The translations under genes and the position numbers were made by a program. Below are positions 1 to 8,352 of a stretch of 28,228 bases of DNA, one piece after another (the stretch's first letter is position 1; each line of letters begins with the position of its first letter). The notes under the pieces were generated by a model. That model saw only the letters and a program-made list of their open reading frames with translations. It did no database searches and was not told the DNA's origin. The DNA is taken from positions 1 through 28,228 of the forward strand of contig JBFMGD010000035.1 of assembly GCA_040751775.1 (NCBI GenBank). Reading direction: 5' to 3'. This DNA comes from JBFMGD01 sp040751775 (GTDB lineage: Bacteria; Bacillota; Dethiobacteria; DTU022).

Positions 1-155
1 GTACTTAGCTTTTGCTAAATTAGTTAACCGAGTTGAATTCTAATTGTTTTCAGTTATTTCTGCTGTCAGCCTATAAGTTTGCGATTGATTGACTAAATTG
101 AATCATCTTGTATTACTACTACTTTGTATTTAGAATATTAAAAAATCTATCAGTA

Positions 156-1271
156 TTAATCTGTTAGTATTCTGTCCACTCTTTTCTCCCACGTATAATT
201 GTTTTTAAAATAATCAAAAGCATTTTTTGATATATGTTCACGCATTTTTTTATCATTTACAAGTAGTTTAATTGATTTAGACCATTCGTCTATACATTCG
301 GGTTTGCATAATATCGCATTAAATCTATCAATTAAAACTTCTTTTAAAACGGGTAGGTCGCTGGCGATGATTGGTTTTGTAAAGGACATATATTCAAAAA
401 TCTTTAATGGAGACATCCACTGGCTTGTATCGCTACCTCCACCGGAAATAGATACTCTTTTTTGGTATGGAGCCAAAACAATGTCAATCTCACGGTAATA
501 CCGGTACAACTCTCCATGCGGTACAAAACCTTTAAAATGGATATTATCCAGACTAAGGCATATATTTTGCCAATAGGCGACATCTTTTTCATTGCCGCCG
601 ATGATATGAAATTCATACTGCGGCAGTTCCCTGGCCAGCGCATGGATAATATTCATTCCCCTACCGGAGTATAAATGGCCTACATAACCGATTACGATCT
701 TTTCACCTGTAGCTATAGCGGCATTATTGGGACAATAATTGATCGGAATGTCCGCGCCGTCAGGAGAGACGAGAATCTCTTTATTAATCAATCCTGGGTA
801 GAGGCGCAAATATTCTTCTTTTAAGGGGTTGGTAATTACGATTAGTTTTACTAAGTTTTTGTTTTTAATGAGCAATCCTGTCAATAACTTATGAACGAAA
901 GAAGTCGGTGGTTTATGCGCTTCAAAATAAAATGGTACATTAAATGTTAAAGCTGTTATGGCTAAAGTAAAGAGATCCCTGCCGTAGAAAAGATCCGGCG
1001 GCTTAATTTTCTTGATGTACAAGAAAAAGTTGAACAGGTAAAGAAGTAGGCCGGTAAACTTATCGCTTCTCCCTTTAAGGGCGTTGATTTCAAAACAGTT
1101 TTTTACCCCGTAATAATCATGATAATAACTGATTGGATGTTTTTCGAGCATGCTTGCCACGAGATTAACGGTATGCCCGTTATTGGATATCGCCTGACAC
1201 ATTTTCATCACATGGACACTGTTGGCTGTTTTTGACGGGAGCAGCGAGCGGGACAGGTAGACTATATGCAA
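156..1271 (-). CDS. Glycosyltransferase family 4 (GT-B fold)
   Basis: A 371-residue GT-B retaining glycosyltransferase that probably adds a sugar from a nucleotide donor to a surface glycan at the cytoplasmic membrane face. The N-terminus has a Rossmann strand (HIVYLSR) followed by the S-x-H-V-M-K-M acceptor-domain pattern. The C-terminal half has GYVGHLYSGRG and the donor-binding stretch SPLKIFEYMSF-KPIIAS, where the E-x7-E region normally sits. Length is normal for the family. The start is TTG at 1271, chosen because GAGGTGAT lies 6 bases upstream and the protein begins at the expected first strand. It is transcribed away from the rhamnose operon, and composition is AT-rich compared with that operon, most clearly at its 3' end. 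The acceptor and linkage cannot be told from sequence. Confidence 0.9.
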   Translation of the reverse strand: MHIVYLSRSLLPSKTANSVHVMKMCQAISNNGHTVNLVASMLEKHPISYYHDYYGVKNCFEINALKGRSDKFTGLLLYLFNFFLYIKKIKPPDLFYGRDLFTLAITALTFNVPFYFEAHKPPTSFVHKLLTGLLIKNKNLVKLIVITNPLKEEYLRLYPGLINKEILVSPDGADIPINYCPNNAAIATGEKIVIGYVGHLYSGRGMNIIHALARELPQYEFHIIGGNEKDVAYWQNICLSLDNIHFKGFVPHGELYRYYREIDIVLAPYQKRVSISGGGSDTSQWMSPLKIFEYMSFTKPIIASDLPVLKEVLIDRFNAILCKPECIDEWSKSIKLLVNDKKMREHISKNAFDYFKNNYTWEKRVDRILTD

Positions 1272-1347
1272 TTATATATCACCTCACTTTTTTTCTGCAG
1301 AAGTAATCGCAGTAAAGAGTAGTCAAACTGAGCAATGATACACAAAA

Positions 1348-1376
1348 ATCATAACAGAGATTGATATTGCGTTCAA
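1348..1376 (-). promoter_or_regulatory. Putative sigma-A promoter for the minus-strand glycosyltransferase
   Basis: Read on the minus strand, TTGAAC (4/6 to the -35 consensus) is followed after exactly 17 bases by TATGAT (5/6 to the -10). Transcription would begin near 1341, leaving a leader of about 70 bases before the TTG start. The 282-base divergent gap 1272-1553 must also hold the rhamnose operon promoter, but I found no equally good plus-strand match there. Confidence 0.5.
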
Positions 1377-1553
1377 TACCGTAACTTTAAGCAAGTTAGT
1401 ATACTTTCTATACCGCTACTTTTATGTTCAAATCAAAGGAAGGATAACAGGTTTATGGTGACGAATAAATGGTGGTGTATCAATTGGCTTTAAAAGCTGA
1501 TTTTTTGTTATGGGTGCCCATGCGAGTTAATTATTTTGTAAGGTGGCGATAGT

Positions 1554-2600
1554 TTGAATATACTTGTAACCGGCGGAGCCGGGTTTATCGGCTCGAATTT
1601 TTTGAATCGCTATGTACCCCGCTGTCCTGAGCATAAATTTATCAACTTCGACGCGCTTACATACGCGGCCAACCTGATGAACCTGGAGGAATTGGCGTGC
1701 CTGCCCAATTATTGCTTTGAACGGGGCGATATTGCCGATTACAACCGGGTCAAGGAGGTCTTCGAAGAATACGATCCTGACCTGGTCGTTCATTTCGCGG
1801 CTGAGAGCCATGTGGACAGGAGTATTGTCGGCCCGGCGGCCTTTATCCGGTCAAATATTACCGGCACTTTTCACCTGCTCGAAGCCTGCCGTAATTTCTG
1901 GGGCCAAAAAGAGGGCAAACTTTTTCACCATGTCAGTACTGATGAAGTCTACGGGTCTCTGGGCTCTACCGGCTTATTTACCGAAAAAACCCCCTACGAT
2001 CCCAGCAGCCCTTACTCGGCCTCCAAAGCCGCCGGCGATCACCTGGTCAGGGCATATTCACGTACTTACAACTTGCCGGCGGTAATCACCAACTGTTCGA
2101 ATAATTATGGGCCCTACCAATTCCCCGAAAAGCTGATCCCCCTGATGATTGTCAACGCGCTCGAAGGTAAACCGCTCCCGGTGTACGGCCGGGGGGAGAA
2201 TATGCGAGACTGGCTTTATGTGGCGGATCATTGTGACGCCATCTGGACGGTAATACAAAAAGGCGGGCACGGCGAAACATATAATATCGGCGGCAATAAC
2301 GAGTGGAAGAATATTGATATCGTGCATAGAATCTGCGAAGTCCTGGCAGAAGAAACCTATCAAGACCCCGGCAAGTTTAAGAAGTTAATCACTTTTGTCA
2401 CTGACCGTCCCGGACATGACTTGCGCTATGCCATTGACAGTACAAAAATTAAAAAGGAACTGGGTTGGCGGCCCAGGGAAACCTTTGAAACTGGTCTGCG
2501 GAAAACGATCCGCTGGTACCTGGACAACCAGTCCTGGGTTAGAAGCGTGAAAACAGGCGATTATCAGAATTGGTTGGAAAAAAATTATGATGAAAGGTGA
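1554..2600 (+). CDS. rfbB: dTDP-glucose 4,6-dehydratase
   Basis: Converts dTDP-D-glucose to dTDP-4-keto-6-deoxy-D-glucose, step 2 of dTDP-L-rhamnose synthesis, in the cytoplasm. It is an extended short-chain dehydrogenase: NAD-binding GGAGFIGS at residues 7-14, the catalytic T-D-E triplet at 129-131, and Y154-x3-K158. The FAAESHVDRS and NNYGPYQFPEKLIP stretches are typical of RmlB. The length of 348 residues is normal. The start is TTG at 1554, with AAGGTGG upstream at good spacing and the first beta strand beginning immediately. It is the first gene of the plus-strand locus and lies 46 bases before rfbA, with which it is probably co-transcribed. Confidence 0.96.
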   Translation: MNILVTGGAGFIGSNFLNRYVPRCPEHKFINFDALTYAANLMNLEELACLPNYCFERGDIADYNRVKEVFEEYDPDLVVHFAAESHVDRSIVGPAAFIRSNITGTFHLLEACRNFWGQKEGKLFHHVSTDEVYGSLGSTGLFTEKTPYDPSSPYSASKAAGDHLVRAYSRTYNLPAVITNCSNNYGPYQFPEKLIPLMIVNALEGKPLPVYGRGENMRDWLYVADHCDAIWTVIQKGGHGETYNIGGNNEWKNIDIVHRICEVLAEETYQDPGKFKKLITFVTDRPGHDLRYAIDSTKIKKELGWRPRETFETGLRKTIRWYLDNQSWVRSVKTGDYQNWLEKNYDER

Positions 2601-2646
2601 CGGGGTAGATATAGGGTGGGGGGGAAGCTTTGAAAGGAGAAACGCG

Positions 2647-3510
2647 ATGAAAGGGATTATTCTTGCCGGAGGGGCCGGCACCAGGTTATACCCGTGTACT
2701 ATTTCGACTAGCAAGCAGCTCTTACCTGTTTACGATAAGCCGATGATTTATTACCCTTTATCTACATTGATGTTGGCCGGAATCAGGGATATATTGGTCA
2801 TATCCACCCCGGAAGACACCCCCAAGTTTGAAGCCATCCTCGGCGACGGCGCACGGCTCGGGATGCGGTTTTCTTACAGGGTGCAGGAAACGCCGGGCGG
2901 CATTGCCCAGGCTTTCCTGGTGGGAGAGTCTTTTATCGGCAACGACAGGGTTTGCCTGATCCTGGGCGATAACATCTTTTACGGGCACGGTATGTCCGAT
3001 GTTCTGCGCCGGGCCGGAAACCTCACCGAGGGGGCGCTGGTTTTCGGTTACCGGGTGAACGATCCGGAAAGGTACGGAGTAATCGAATTTGATCATAACG
3101 GGACGGCTCTCAGTATCGAGGAGAAACCGGCGGCGCCGAAGTCCAATTATGCCGTGCCGGGTATCTATTTTTACGACCGCCAGGTGGTGGACATCGCCAA
3201 AAACTTAAAACCTTCCTCCCGTGGTGAACTGGAGATAACCGGTGTCAACGCGGTCTACCTGGAACAACAACAACTAGCCGTGGAGTTGCTGGGCCGGGGG
3301 ATAGCCTGGCTTGATACGGGCACGCCCGACAGCCTCCTGGAAGCGGCCAGCTTTGTCGCCACCATCGAAAGAAGACAGGGGTTAAAGATAGCCTGCATCG
3401 AAGAGGTGGCTTTTCGCATGGGTTTTATCGACGGTGAAAAGCTGCAGGATTTAATTTGCAGGCTGCCGAAGAGCACCTATAAAGCATACCTGGAGAAATT
3501 ATTCGGCTAA
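2647..3510 (+). CDS. rfbA: Glucose-1-phosphate thymidylyltransferase
   Basis: Makes dTDP-glucose from dTTP and glucose-1-phosphate, step 1 of the rhamnose pathway. The nucleotidyltransferase signature GGAGTRLYP is at residues 8-16, with SKQLLPVYDKPM following at 22-33 and the metal-binding GDNIFYG region further on. The 287-residue length matches RmlA. The frame is open further upstream to an ATG at 2587 inside rfbB, but the ATG at 2647 is preferred: AGGAG lies 7 to 8 bases before it and family members begin at MKGIILAGG. The C-terminal GFIDGEKL and YLEKLF stretches are also typical. Confidence 0.96.
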   Translation: MKGIILAGGAGTRLYPCTISTSKQLLPVYDKPMIYYPLSTLMLAGIRDILVISTPEDTPKFEAILGDGARLGMRFSYRVQETPGGIAQAFLVGESFIGNDRVCLILGDNIFYGHGMSDVLRRAGNLTEGALVFGYRVNDPERYGVIEFDHNGTALSIEEKPAAPKSNYAVPGIYFYDRQVVDIAKNLKPSSRGELEITGVNAVYLEQQQLAVELLGRGIAWLDTGTPDSLLEAASFVATIERRQGLKIACIEEVAFRMGFIDGEKLQDLICRLPKSTYKAYLEKLFG

Positions 3511-3523
3511 GATAAATCCTTCG

Positions 3524-3538
3524 CCCCCCTGGGAGGGG
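3524..3538. repeat. C-rich/G-rich hairpin fragment
   Basis: A run of six C, then TGGGA, then GGGG can fold as a short stem in the rfbA to rfbC-like gap. It resembles the longer C-rich/G-rich palindromes at 4085, 5102 and 8286 and may be a degraded copy. Confidence 0.35.
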
Positions 3539-3577
3539 TAAGTATAAATAAAAAAGATAACCGGAGTTGAGAGTGCT

Positions 3578-4081
3578 TTGAAAGCTAAAAAAGGCGTGGT
3601 TTCCGAATGGCCGAAGGGGCAGATCGAGGGTGTCGTGATTAAAAAGTTGACGAAATACCCGGACCGGCGCGGGTTTCTTTGCGAAACCTTTCGGCTGGAT
3701 GAACTGCCTTCCGACATTAAACCGGCTATGAGCTATGTATCTTACACCGAACCGGGCGTGGCCAGGGGCCCCCATGAACACCGGGAACAGACGGATATCT
3801 TTGCCTTTATCGGCCCGGGTAATTTCCTGGTGAAACTTTGGGACAGGCGTGAGGGGAGCGCCACCAGGGGAGTTTGCATGGAGGTTTTCGCCGGGCAAGA
3901 CAACCCTCTTACTATGATCGTCCCTCCCGGCATAGTGCACGGCTACAGGAATATATCCCCAACCGAGCGAGGCATGGTTTTGAATTTCCCCGACAAGCTC
4001 TATATGGGCTGGAGTAAGCGTGAAGCGGTGGACGAAATCCGGCATGAAGATGACGGGGAGAGTACGTTTGTATTGGAATAA
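3578..4081 (+). CDS. rfbC: dTDP-4-dehydrorhamnose 3,5-epimerase family protein (variant RmlC)
   Basis: Expected to epimerise dTDP-4-keto-6-deoxyglucose at C3 and C5, step 3 of the rhamnose pathway. It is a cupin-fold RmlC relative with PDRRGFLCETFR, RGPHEH (the RGxH histidine of the active site), VPPGIVHGY and a C-terminal DEIRHEDD stretch. At 167 residues it is somewhat shorter than classical RmlC. Two stretches differ from classical RmlC: RGLHYQ is replaced by RGPHEH, and the KLVRV strand carrying the catalytic lysine is replaced by TDIFAFI. I believe this variant recurs with rfbABD in other anaerobes, but cannot check that here. The start is TTG at 3578, with CGGAG about 11 bases upstream. 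Position between rfbA and rfbD supports the pathway role. Confidence 0.82.
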   Translation: MKAKKGVVSEWPKGQIEGVVIKKLTKYPDRRGFLCETFRLDELPSDIKPAMSYVSYTEPGVARGPHEHREQTDIFAFIGPGNFLVKLWDRREGSATRGVCMEVFAGQDNPLTMIVPPGIVHGYRNISPTERGMVLNFPDKLYMGWSKREAVDEIRHEDDGESTFVLE

Positions 4082-4084
4082 TTA

Positions 4085-4113
4085 CCCCTCACCCTGACCT
4101 ACCTGGGGAGGGG
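4085..4113. repeat. CCCCTC...GAGGGG palindromic repeat
   Basis: Inverted arms CCCCTC (4085-4090) and GAGGGG (4108-4113) are separated by 17 bases just after the rfbC-like stop codon. The CCCCTCACCCT motif recurs in part at 8286, which suggests one dispersed repeat family. Confidence 0.55.
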
Positions 4114-4126
4114 AGATAAAGAAAAA

Positions 4127-4146
4127 GGGCGCAGCACGCTGCGCCC
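4127..4146. repeat. Short perfect hairpin between rfbC-like gene and rfbD
   Basis: GGGCGCAGC (4127-4135) and GCTGCGCCC (4138-4146) form a perfect 9-base inverted repeat with two central bases. No T-run follows, so it is more like a REP-type palindrome than a terminator. A similar GGGCACGG/CCGTGTCC palindrome occurs at 20455. Confidence 0.6.
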
Positions 4147-4199
4147 CTACAAAAGACGGCGCTATTTGTTTTTATACGAGACGAGAGTAGGATAAATGC

Positions 4200-5084
4200 G
4201 TGAAGGTATTGTTGGTGGGTAAAAACGGACAAGTCGGGTGGGAGCTGCAACGTACGCTCGCGCCTTTTGGAGAGATAGCGGCCACGGGTAGTCATGAACT
4301 GGACTTGAGTGATACCAAGGCGATCCGCCGGATCGTAAGAGAGATCAAACCCAGAATCATAGTTAATGCTGCTGCCTATACTGCCGTCGACAGGGCTGAA
4401 GAGGAACCGGAGTTAGCCATGGCTGTTAACGGCATCGCCCCGGGGGTGCTGGCGGATGAAGCAGCCCGCCTCGGTGCCGTAATGGTGCATTATTCTACCG
4501 ACTACATCTTTGATGGGAAAAAGGGATTGCCGTACCTGGAAGAGGATACCCCCAATCCGATCAATGTCTATGGTAAAACCAAGTTGGCCGGCGAATGGGC
4601 GATCCGGGAAACCGGCGCGTCTCATCTTATTTTCAGGACAAGCTGGGTCTACGGTTTGCGAGGGAAAAACTTCCTCCTGACGATCCTGCGCCTGGCGAGG
4701 GAAAAAGAGGAACTGAACGTGGTTCAGGACCAGGTTGGAACACCCAACTGGTGCGCGACATTGGCTGAAGCGACGGCCGGAGTCTTGATGAGCGAACACA
4801 ACAGCATTATCAAAGACAAAAGCCTCTCGGGTGTCTACAATCTTTCATCGTCCGGGGAAACAAGCTGGTTTGAATTCGCGAGGCAGATCCTGGCCGCCGA
4901 TCCGCGCAAAGAAGAACAGGCATGCAGGAAAATTAACCCGATCACGACGGCGCAGTACCCTACCACCGCCAAGAGGCCGCTTTATTCCGTGCTGGGCACC
5001 CATAAAATTCAAAGCACCTTCGGGGTGAAGATCGGAAGCTGGGACGACTGCTTGAGAGAAGCTTTTTTGTGCCACCGGACATAA
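4200..5084 (+). CDS. rfbD: dTDP-4-dehydrorhamnose reductase
   Basis: Reduces dTDP-4-keto-L-rhamnose to dTDP-L-rhamnose, the last pathway step, using NAD(P)H. The short-chain dehydrogenase features are GKNGQVG at residues 7-13, VNAAAYTAVDRAE around 55-67, DYIFDG at 101-106 and the catalytic Y124-x3-K128. RTSWVYG and the C-terminal RPLYSVL motif are typical of RmlD. The length of 294 residues is normal. The start is GTG at 4200 with a weak AGTAGGA upstream; an ATG four bases earlier is in another frame. It completes the four-gene dTDP-rhamnose set. Confidence 0.95.
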   Translation: MKVLLVGKNGQVGWELQRTLAPFGEIAATGSHELDLSDTKAIRRIVREIKPRIIVNAAAYTAVDRAEEEPELAMAVNGIAPGVLADEAARLGAVMVHYSTDYIFDGKKGLPYLEEDTPNPINVYGKTKLAGEWAIRETGASHLIFRTSWVYGLRGKNFLLTILRLAREKEELNVVQDQVGTPNWCATLAEATAGVLMSEHNSIIKDKSLSGVYNLSSSGETSWFEFARQILAADPRKEEQACRKINPITTAQYPTTAKRPLYSVLGTHKIQSTFGVKIGSWDDCLREAFLCHRT

Positions 5085-5101
5085 TGTAAAATCCCCCCTG
5101 A

Positions 5102-5122
5102 CCCCCCTTTAATAAAGGGGGG
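5102..5122. repeat. CCCCCCTTT-AAT-AAAGGGGGG hairpin
   Basis: A perfect 9-base stem with a 3-base loop lies in the 98-base gap after rfbD, preceded by CCCCCCTGA. It has no T-tract on either side. Palindromes of this kind are common dispersed intergenic repeats in many bacteria; the function is unknown. Confidence 0.6.
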
Positions 5123-5182
5123 AACAGACGGAATTACCCCTTTGTGGGGTAGGAGATCAAGAGGCAATAGTAAGAGCTTGGG

Positions 5183-7018
5183 GTGTACTTATTGGGTGTA
5201 TTTAAAAGAGCCGCGAAAGTTATCGCCGTACTAAGGCGGATCACTTCTTTGATCAAAAAAGGTTTTCAGCTGCTTCGCCGGGAGGGCTTGAAGGGTTTTT
5301 GGCGAAAAGCCGTTTTTTTAAGCAAGCTCTCTCACCGCGATCGCTATCCCTATTGGCTTGAACAGAACCGGTTAACAGAAGTTGACAGGCTGGCAGCGAT
5401 ACGCCGCCTTGCAGAGTTCCCCTACCGGCCCCTGATATCCGTGCTGGTCCCTGTTTACAACGTTGAGGAGAAGTGGCTCCGCAGTTGTATTGATTCGGTT
5501 ATGCAACAGCTGTACCCGTACTGGGAGCTGTGCATCGCCGATGACGCGTCAACCGCCCCGCATGTGAGGCGGGTGCTTGAAGAGTATGGATCGTTAGATC
5601 GCCGGATCAAGGTGGTTTACCGGGAAACAAACGGCCATATCTCCGCCGCCTCCAATTCCGCCCTGGAACTGGCTGCCGGCGAATTTGTCGCCCTCCTGGA
5701 TCACGATGACCGGTTGACTCCTGACGCCCTCTATGAAAATGTGCGGCTGTTAAATGAGCATCCCGATGCAGACATGATTTACAGCGATGAAGATAAAATC
5801 AGCGAAACAGGCAGGCGGCACTCTCCCCTGTTTAAACCGGACTGGTCTCCCGACACTTTCCTGGCGCAAATGTACACCTGCCACCTGGGGGTATACAGGA
5901 CGGCGCTGGTCAGGGAGGCGGGAGGGTTCCGGGAAGGTTTTGAAGGCAGCCAGGATTACGACCTGGTGCTGCGGTTGTCGGAAAAAACCGATTGCATATT
6001 CCATATCCCCAAGGTGTTGTACTCCTGGCGGGAAACAGCTTCCTCCACGGCCGGCAGCGCCGCCGCCAAACCCTACGCGCACGAGAGCGGGTTGCGGGCG
6101 CTCAATGAACACCTGTCCCGGAAATATGAAAACCGCGAGGCGCGGTGCGAATCAACCAGGTGGACGTTCGTCTACGACGTCCGCTACGAATTACCGGCTG
6201 GCACAAAAATATCGGTTATCATCCCGATCAGGGACAGGGTTGGCCTGTTGAAGAAATGCCTGGAGAGCATCGTGCAAAAAACCGGTTACGACCGCTACGA
6301 GATCATTGTCATGGACAACGGCTCTTCCGTAAAGGAAACCCTGCAATACTTTGAAAAAATTAAAAGTGAGAAGATCAAGATCGTCGACGCCGCGTACCCG
6401 TTCAACTGGGCCAGGATCAACAATCACGGCATGGACGTATCCGGCGGGGATGTCTTCATCTTTTTGAATAACGATACCGTTGTGATCAGTGAAGACTGGC
6501 TGCAGCGGCTGGCCGAGAAAGCGCTCCGGGAAGATATCGGCACAGTGGGGGCTTTGCTGTTGTACGAAGACGGCACAATCCAGCATGCCGGTGTGGTTGT
6601 GGGGATGGGGGGCTGGGCCGACCACGTTTTCAAGGGGCTCATGCCGGAACACTACGGTTCGCCGTTTATTTCGCCGGTGATCACCCGCAATGTTTTGGCG
6701 TCAACCGGCGCCTGCCTTGCCGTTTCCAGGAAAACAGTAGAACGGATCGGCCGCTTTAACGAGGATTTCATTATCTGCGGCAGCGACGTGGAGTTTTCGA
6801 TCAGGGCGCATAAAAAAGGGCTGCGCAATCTCTACGATCCGGGTGCCAGGCTCTACCACCTGGAGTCTAAATCGCGAAAGAATATCCGGATACCCGAATC
6901 CGACTTCCAGCAATCGGCCCGCTTTTACAAGGAGTTCCTGGAATCCGGTGATCCGTATTACAACCGGAACCTTGACCTGCATTCGTTAATTCCAGCGGTT
7001 ATACCGGAGAGGAGGTAA
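5183..7018 (+). CDS. Two-domain GT2 glycosyltransferase, probably rhamnan chain synthesis
   Basis: A 611-residue protein with two GT-A (family 2) domains in tandem after an approximately 80-residue basic N-terminal region. Domain 1, about residues 85-275, has ISVLVPVYN, DDAST and the metal/nucleotide motif LLDHDD at 171-176. Domain 2, from about residue 342 to 575, has ISVIIPIRD, MDNGSS and FLNNDT near 427-433, then a GSDVEFSIRAHKKG acceptor-side stretch. Both DxD-type motifs look intact, so one protein may form two linkages, as in known bifunctional rhamnosyltransferases. The start is uncertain: GTG at 5183, or TTG at 5192 with GGGGTG 6 bases before it. The next gene begins 6 bases after its stop, so the two are surely co-translated. 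Confidence 0.88.
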   Translation: MYLLGVFKRAAKVIAVLRRITSLIKKGFQLLRREGLKGFWRKAVFLSKLSHRDRYPYWLEQNRLTEVDRLAAIRRLAEFPYRPLISVLVPVYNVEEKWLRSCIDSVMQQLYPYWELCIADDASTAPHVRRVLEEYGSLDRRIKVVYRETNGHISAASNSALELAAGEFVALLDHDDRLTPDALYENVRLLNEHPDADMIYSDEDKISETGRRHSPLFKPDWSPDTFLAQMYTCHLGVYRTALVREAGGFREGFEGSQDYDLVLRLSEKTDCIFHIPKVLYSWRETASSTAGSAAAKPYAHESGLRALNEHLSRKYENREARCESTRWTFVYDVRYELPAGTKISVIIPIRDRVGLLKKCLESIVQKTGYDRYEIIVMDNGSSVKETLQYFEKIKSEKIKIVDAAYPFNWARINNHGMDVSGGDVFIFLNNDTVVISEDWLQRLAEKALREDIGTVGALLLYEDGTIQHAGVVVGMGGWADHVFKGLMPEHYGSPFISPVITRNVLASTGACLAVSRKTVERIGRFNEDFIICGSDVEFSIRAHKKGLRNLYDPGARLYHLESKSRKNIRIPESDFQQSARFYKEFLESGDPYYNRNLDLHSLIPAVIPERR

Positions 7019-7023
7019 GGGTA

Positions 7024-8277
7024 TTGTCGCTGAAAGATAACCTGGTCGAGCGCGCCCGTAAAAACAAGGCGTTAAAATACATTTACCTGAAAGTGTTCAG
7101 CCCGTATGTCGACCTGCATGTCAAAGAGCTTTCTCTTACCTTCGATTTCAGGCCTTCCGCCAACCGGGAGAAGCGCATCAATTTGTTGCTCCCGTCCATC
7201 AGCCGGAAGCACTTTTTCGGCGGCATCAACACCGCGCTTGACTATTTTGACCGGATCGCCGAAGCGGGCGGTTTCCAACAGCGCGTGATCGTGATCAACA
7301 CGGAACCGCGCGCGCAGGATCTCAAGGACAGCTTTGCCGCTTACCGGCTGTCCGGTTATGGCGAAGACAGCCCGGCCGGCAGGCAGATCCTGCCCTGTAA
7401 ACAGGGCAGGTTGTCGGTTCCGGTTGGCTGTGAAGATATATTCTTTGCCACGTCGTGGTGGACAGCTTACTGCGCCCAGAAAATGGTGACCTGGCAAGCG
7501 GCTCATTATTCATCCGCGCCCAAGATATTGCTTTACTTAATCCAGGATTATGAGCCCGGGTTTTACCCGTGGTCCAGCGAATATCTCCTGGCCGAGAGCA
7601 CTTATAAATACACCGGCCCACAGCTGGCGCTGTTCAATACAAAGCTGCTGAAGGATTTTTTCAGCCAGAGCGGTTATCAATTTGCACACGAGTTCTACTT
7701 TGAGCCGGCCATTAACGAGGCAATACTCAAGTATAAAAAAGATCTGGACCTGTCGCATAAAAAAAGACAGATCGTGATCTACGGCCGGCCTTCCGCCCCG
7801 AGAAACGCATTTTCTTTAATTATGGAATCGCTGAAAGTTTGGACGAAGCTGCAGCCCGACGCCAACCAATGGCAAGTTATCTCTGTCGGTGAAAAACACA
7901 GGAATATCGACCTGGGGAACGGTACTTCCATAGAATCCAGGGGAAAGCTGAGTCTCGCCAATTATGCTAAGTTGCTGGCCGAATCATCTGTGGGCCTGTC
8001 GCTGATGGTTTCACCTCATCCCAGCTATCCTCCCCTGGAAATGGCGGAGTTCGGCCTGTATGTTATCACCAACAGTTTTCAAGCGAAGGACCTGTCCGGG
8101 TATTATCAGAACATTACTTCCTTGAAAAGGTGCATGCCTGACGATATTGCCGCGGCCTTGCTGGAGGCAACCCAAAAACCGCCGCTAACGGGCGAGGGGG
8201 TCAGGCTGTCGGCAAGGGATGAAGGAGGCAACCGGGATTTGATTGAAGATATTGTTAGGGTGTTGTCAGAGACCTAA
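7024..8277 (+). CDS. WsaF-type rhamnosyltransferase
   Basis: A 417-residue GT-B protein resembling WsaF, the beta-1,2-rhamnosyltransferase of Geobacillus S-layer glycan synthesis, which uses dTDP-beta-L-rhamnose. The N-terminal region has the INLLLPSISRKHFFGGINTA stretch typical of the family, and YLIQDYEPGFYPW follows near residue 180. The C-terminal donor domain has IVIYGRPSAPRNAF, a SLMVSPHPSYPPLEMAEFG loop and a VITNSF strand. The start is TTG at 7024, preceded by GGAGAGGAGG that overlaps the end of the upstream gene. Family assignment is by recognition of motifs rather than alignment. The match to the adjacent dTDP-rhamnose genes supports it. Confidence 0.82.
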   Translation: MSLKDNLVERARKNKALKYIYLKVFSPYVDLHVKELSLTFDFRPSANREKRINLLLPSISRKHFFGGINTALDYFDRIAEAGGFQQRVIVINTEPRAQDLKDSFAAYRLSGYGEDSPAGRQILPCKQGRLSVPVGCEDIFFATSWWTAYCAQKMVTWQAAHYSSAPKILLYLIQDYEPGFYPWSSEYLLAESTYKYTGPQLALFNTKLLKDFFSQSGYQFAHEFYFEPAINEAILKYKKDLDLSHKKRQIVIYGRPSAPRNAFSLIMESLKVWTKLQPDANQWQVISVGEKHRNIDLGNGTSIESRGKLSLANYAKLLAESSVGLSLMVSPHPSYPPLEMAEFGLYVITNSFQAKDLSGYYQNITSLKRCMPDDIAAALLEATQKPPLTGEGVRLSARDEGGNRDLIEDIVRVLSET

Positions 8278-8285
8278 AGCATACC

Positions 8286-8319
8286 CCCCTCACCCTACCC
8301 TCTCGCATAAGGTCAGGGG
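8286..8319. repeat. CCCCTCACC...GGTCAGGGG imperfect palindrome
   Basis: Arms CCCCTCACC (8286-8294) and GGTCAGGGG (8311-8319) pair with one mismatch and enclose 16 bases. The left arm shares CCCCTCACCCT with the repeat at 4085. No T-run follows. Confidence 0.5.
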
Positions 8320-8352
8320 ACAGATCCGCAAGCAGGAAGGAAGGTAATAAAC

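Noticed and set aside
1..155. Gene or terminator at the left edge
   Set aside because: The stretch is AT-rich with stops in the frames I checked and no clear hairpin with T-run; I see nothing supportable in it.
1357..1553. Plus-strand promoter for rfbB
   Set aside because: TATACT (1400-1405) is a fair -10, but no -35 lies at the right distance, so I did not annotate it.
3425..4045. Open frame of 206 codons on the minus strand over the rfbA end and rfbC-like gene
   Set aside because: It spans two confident plus-strand genes and an intergenic repeat and shows no domain.
4085..5122. CRISPR array or insertion sequence from the repeated hairpins
   Set aside because: The repeats are few, unequal and irregularly spaced with no transposase or cas gene nearby.
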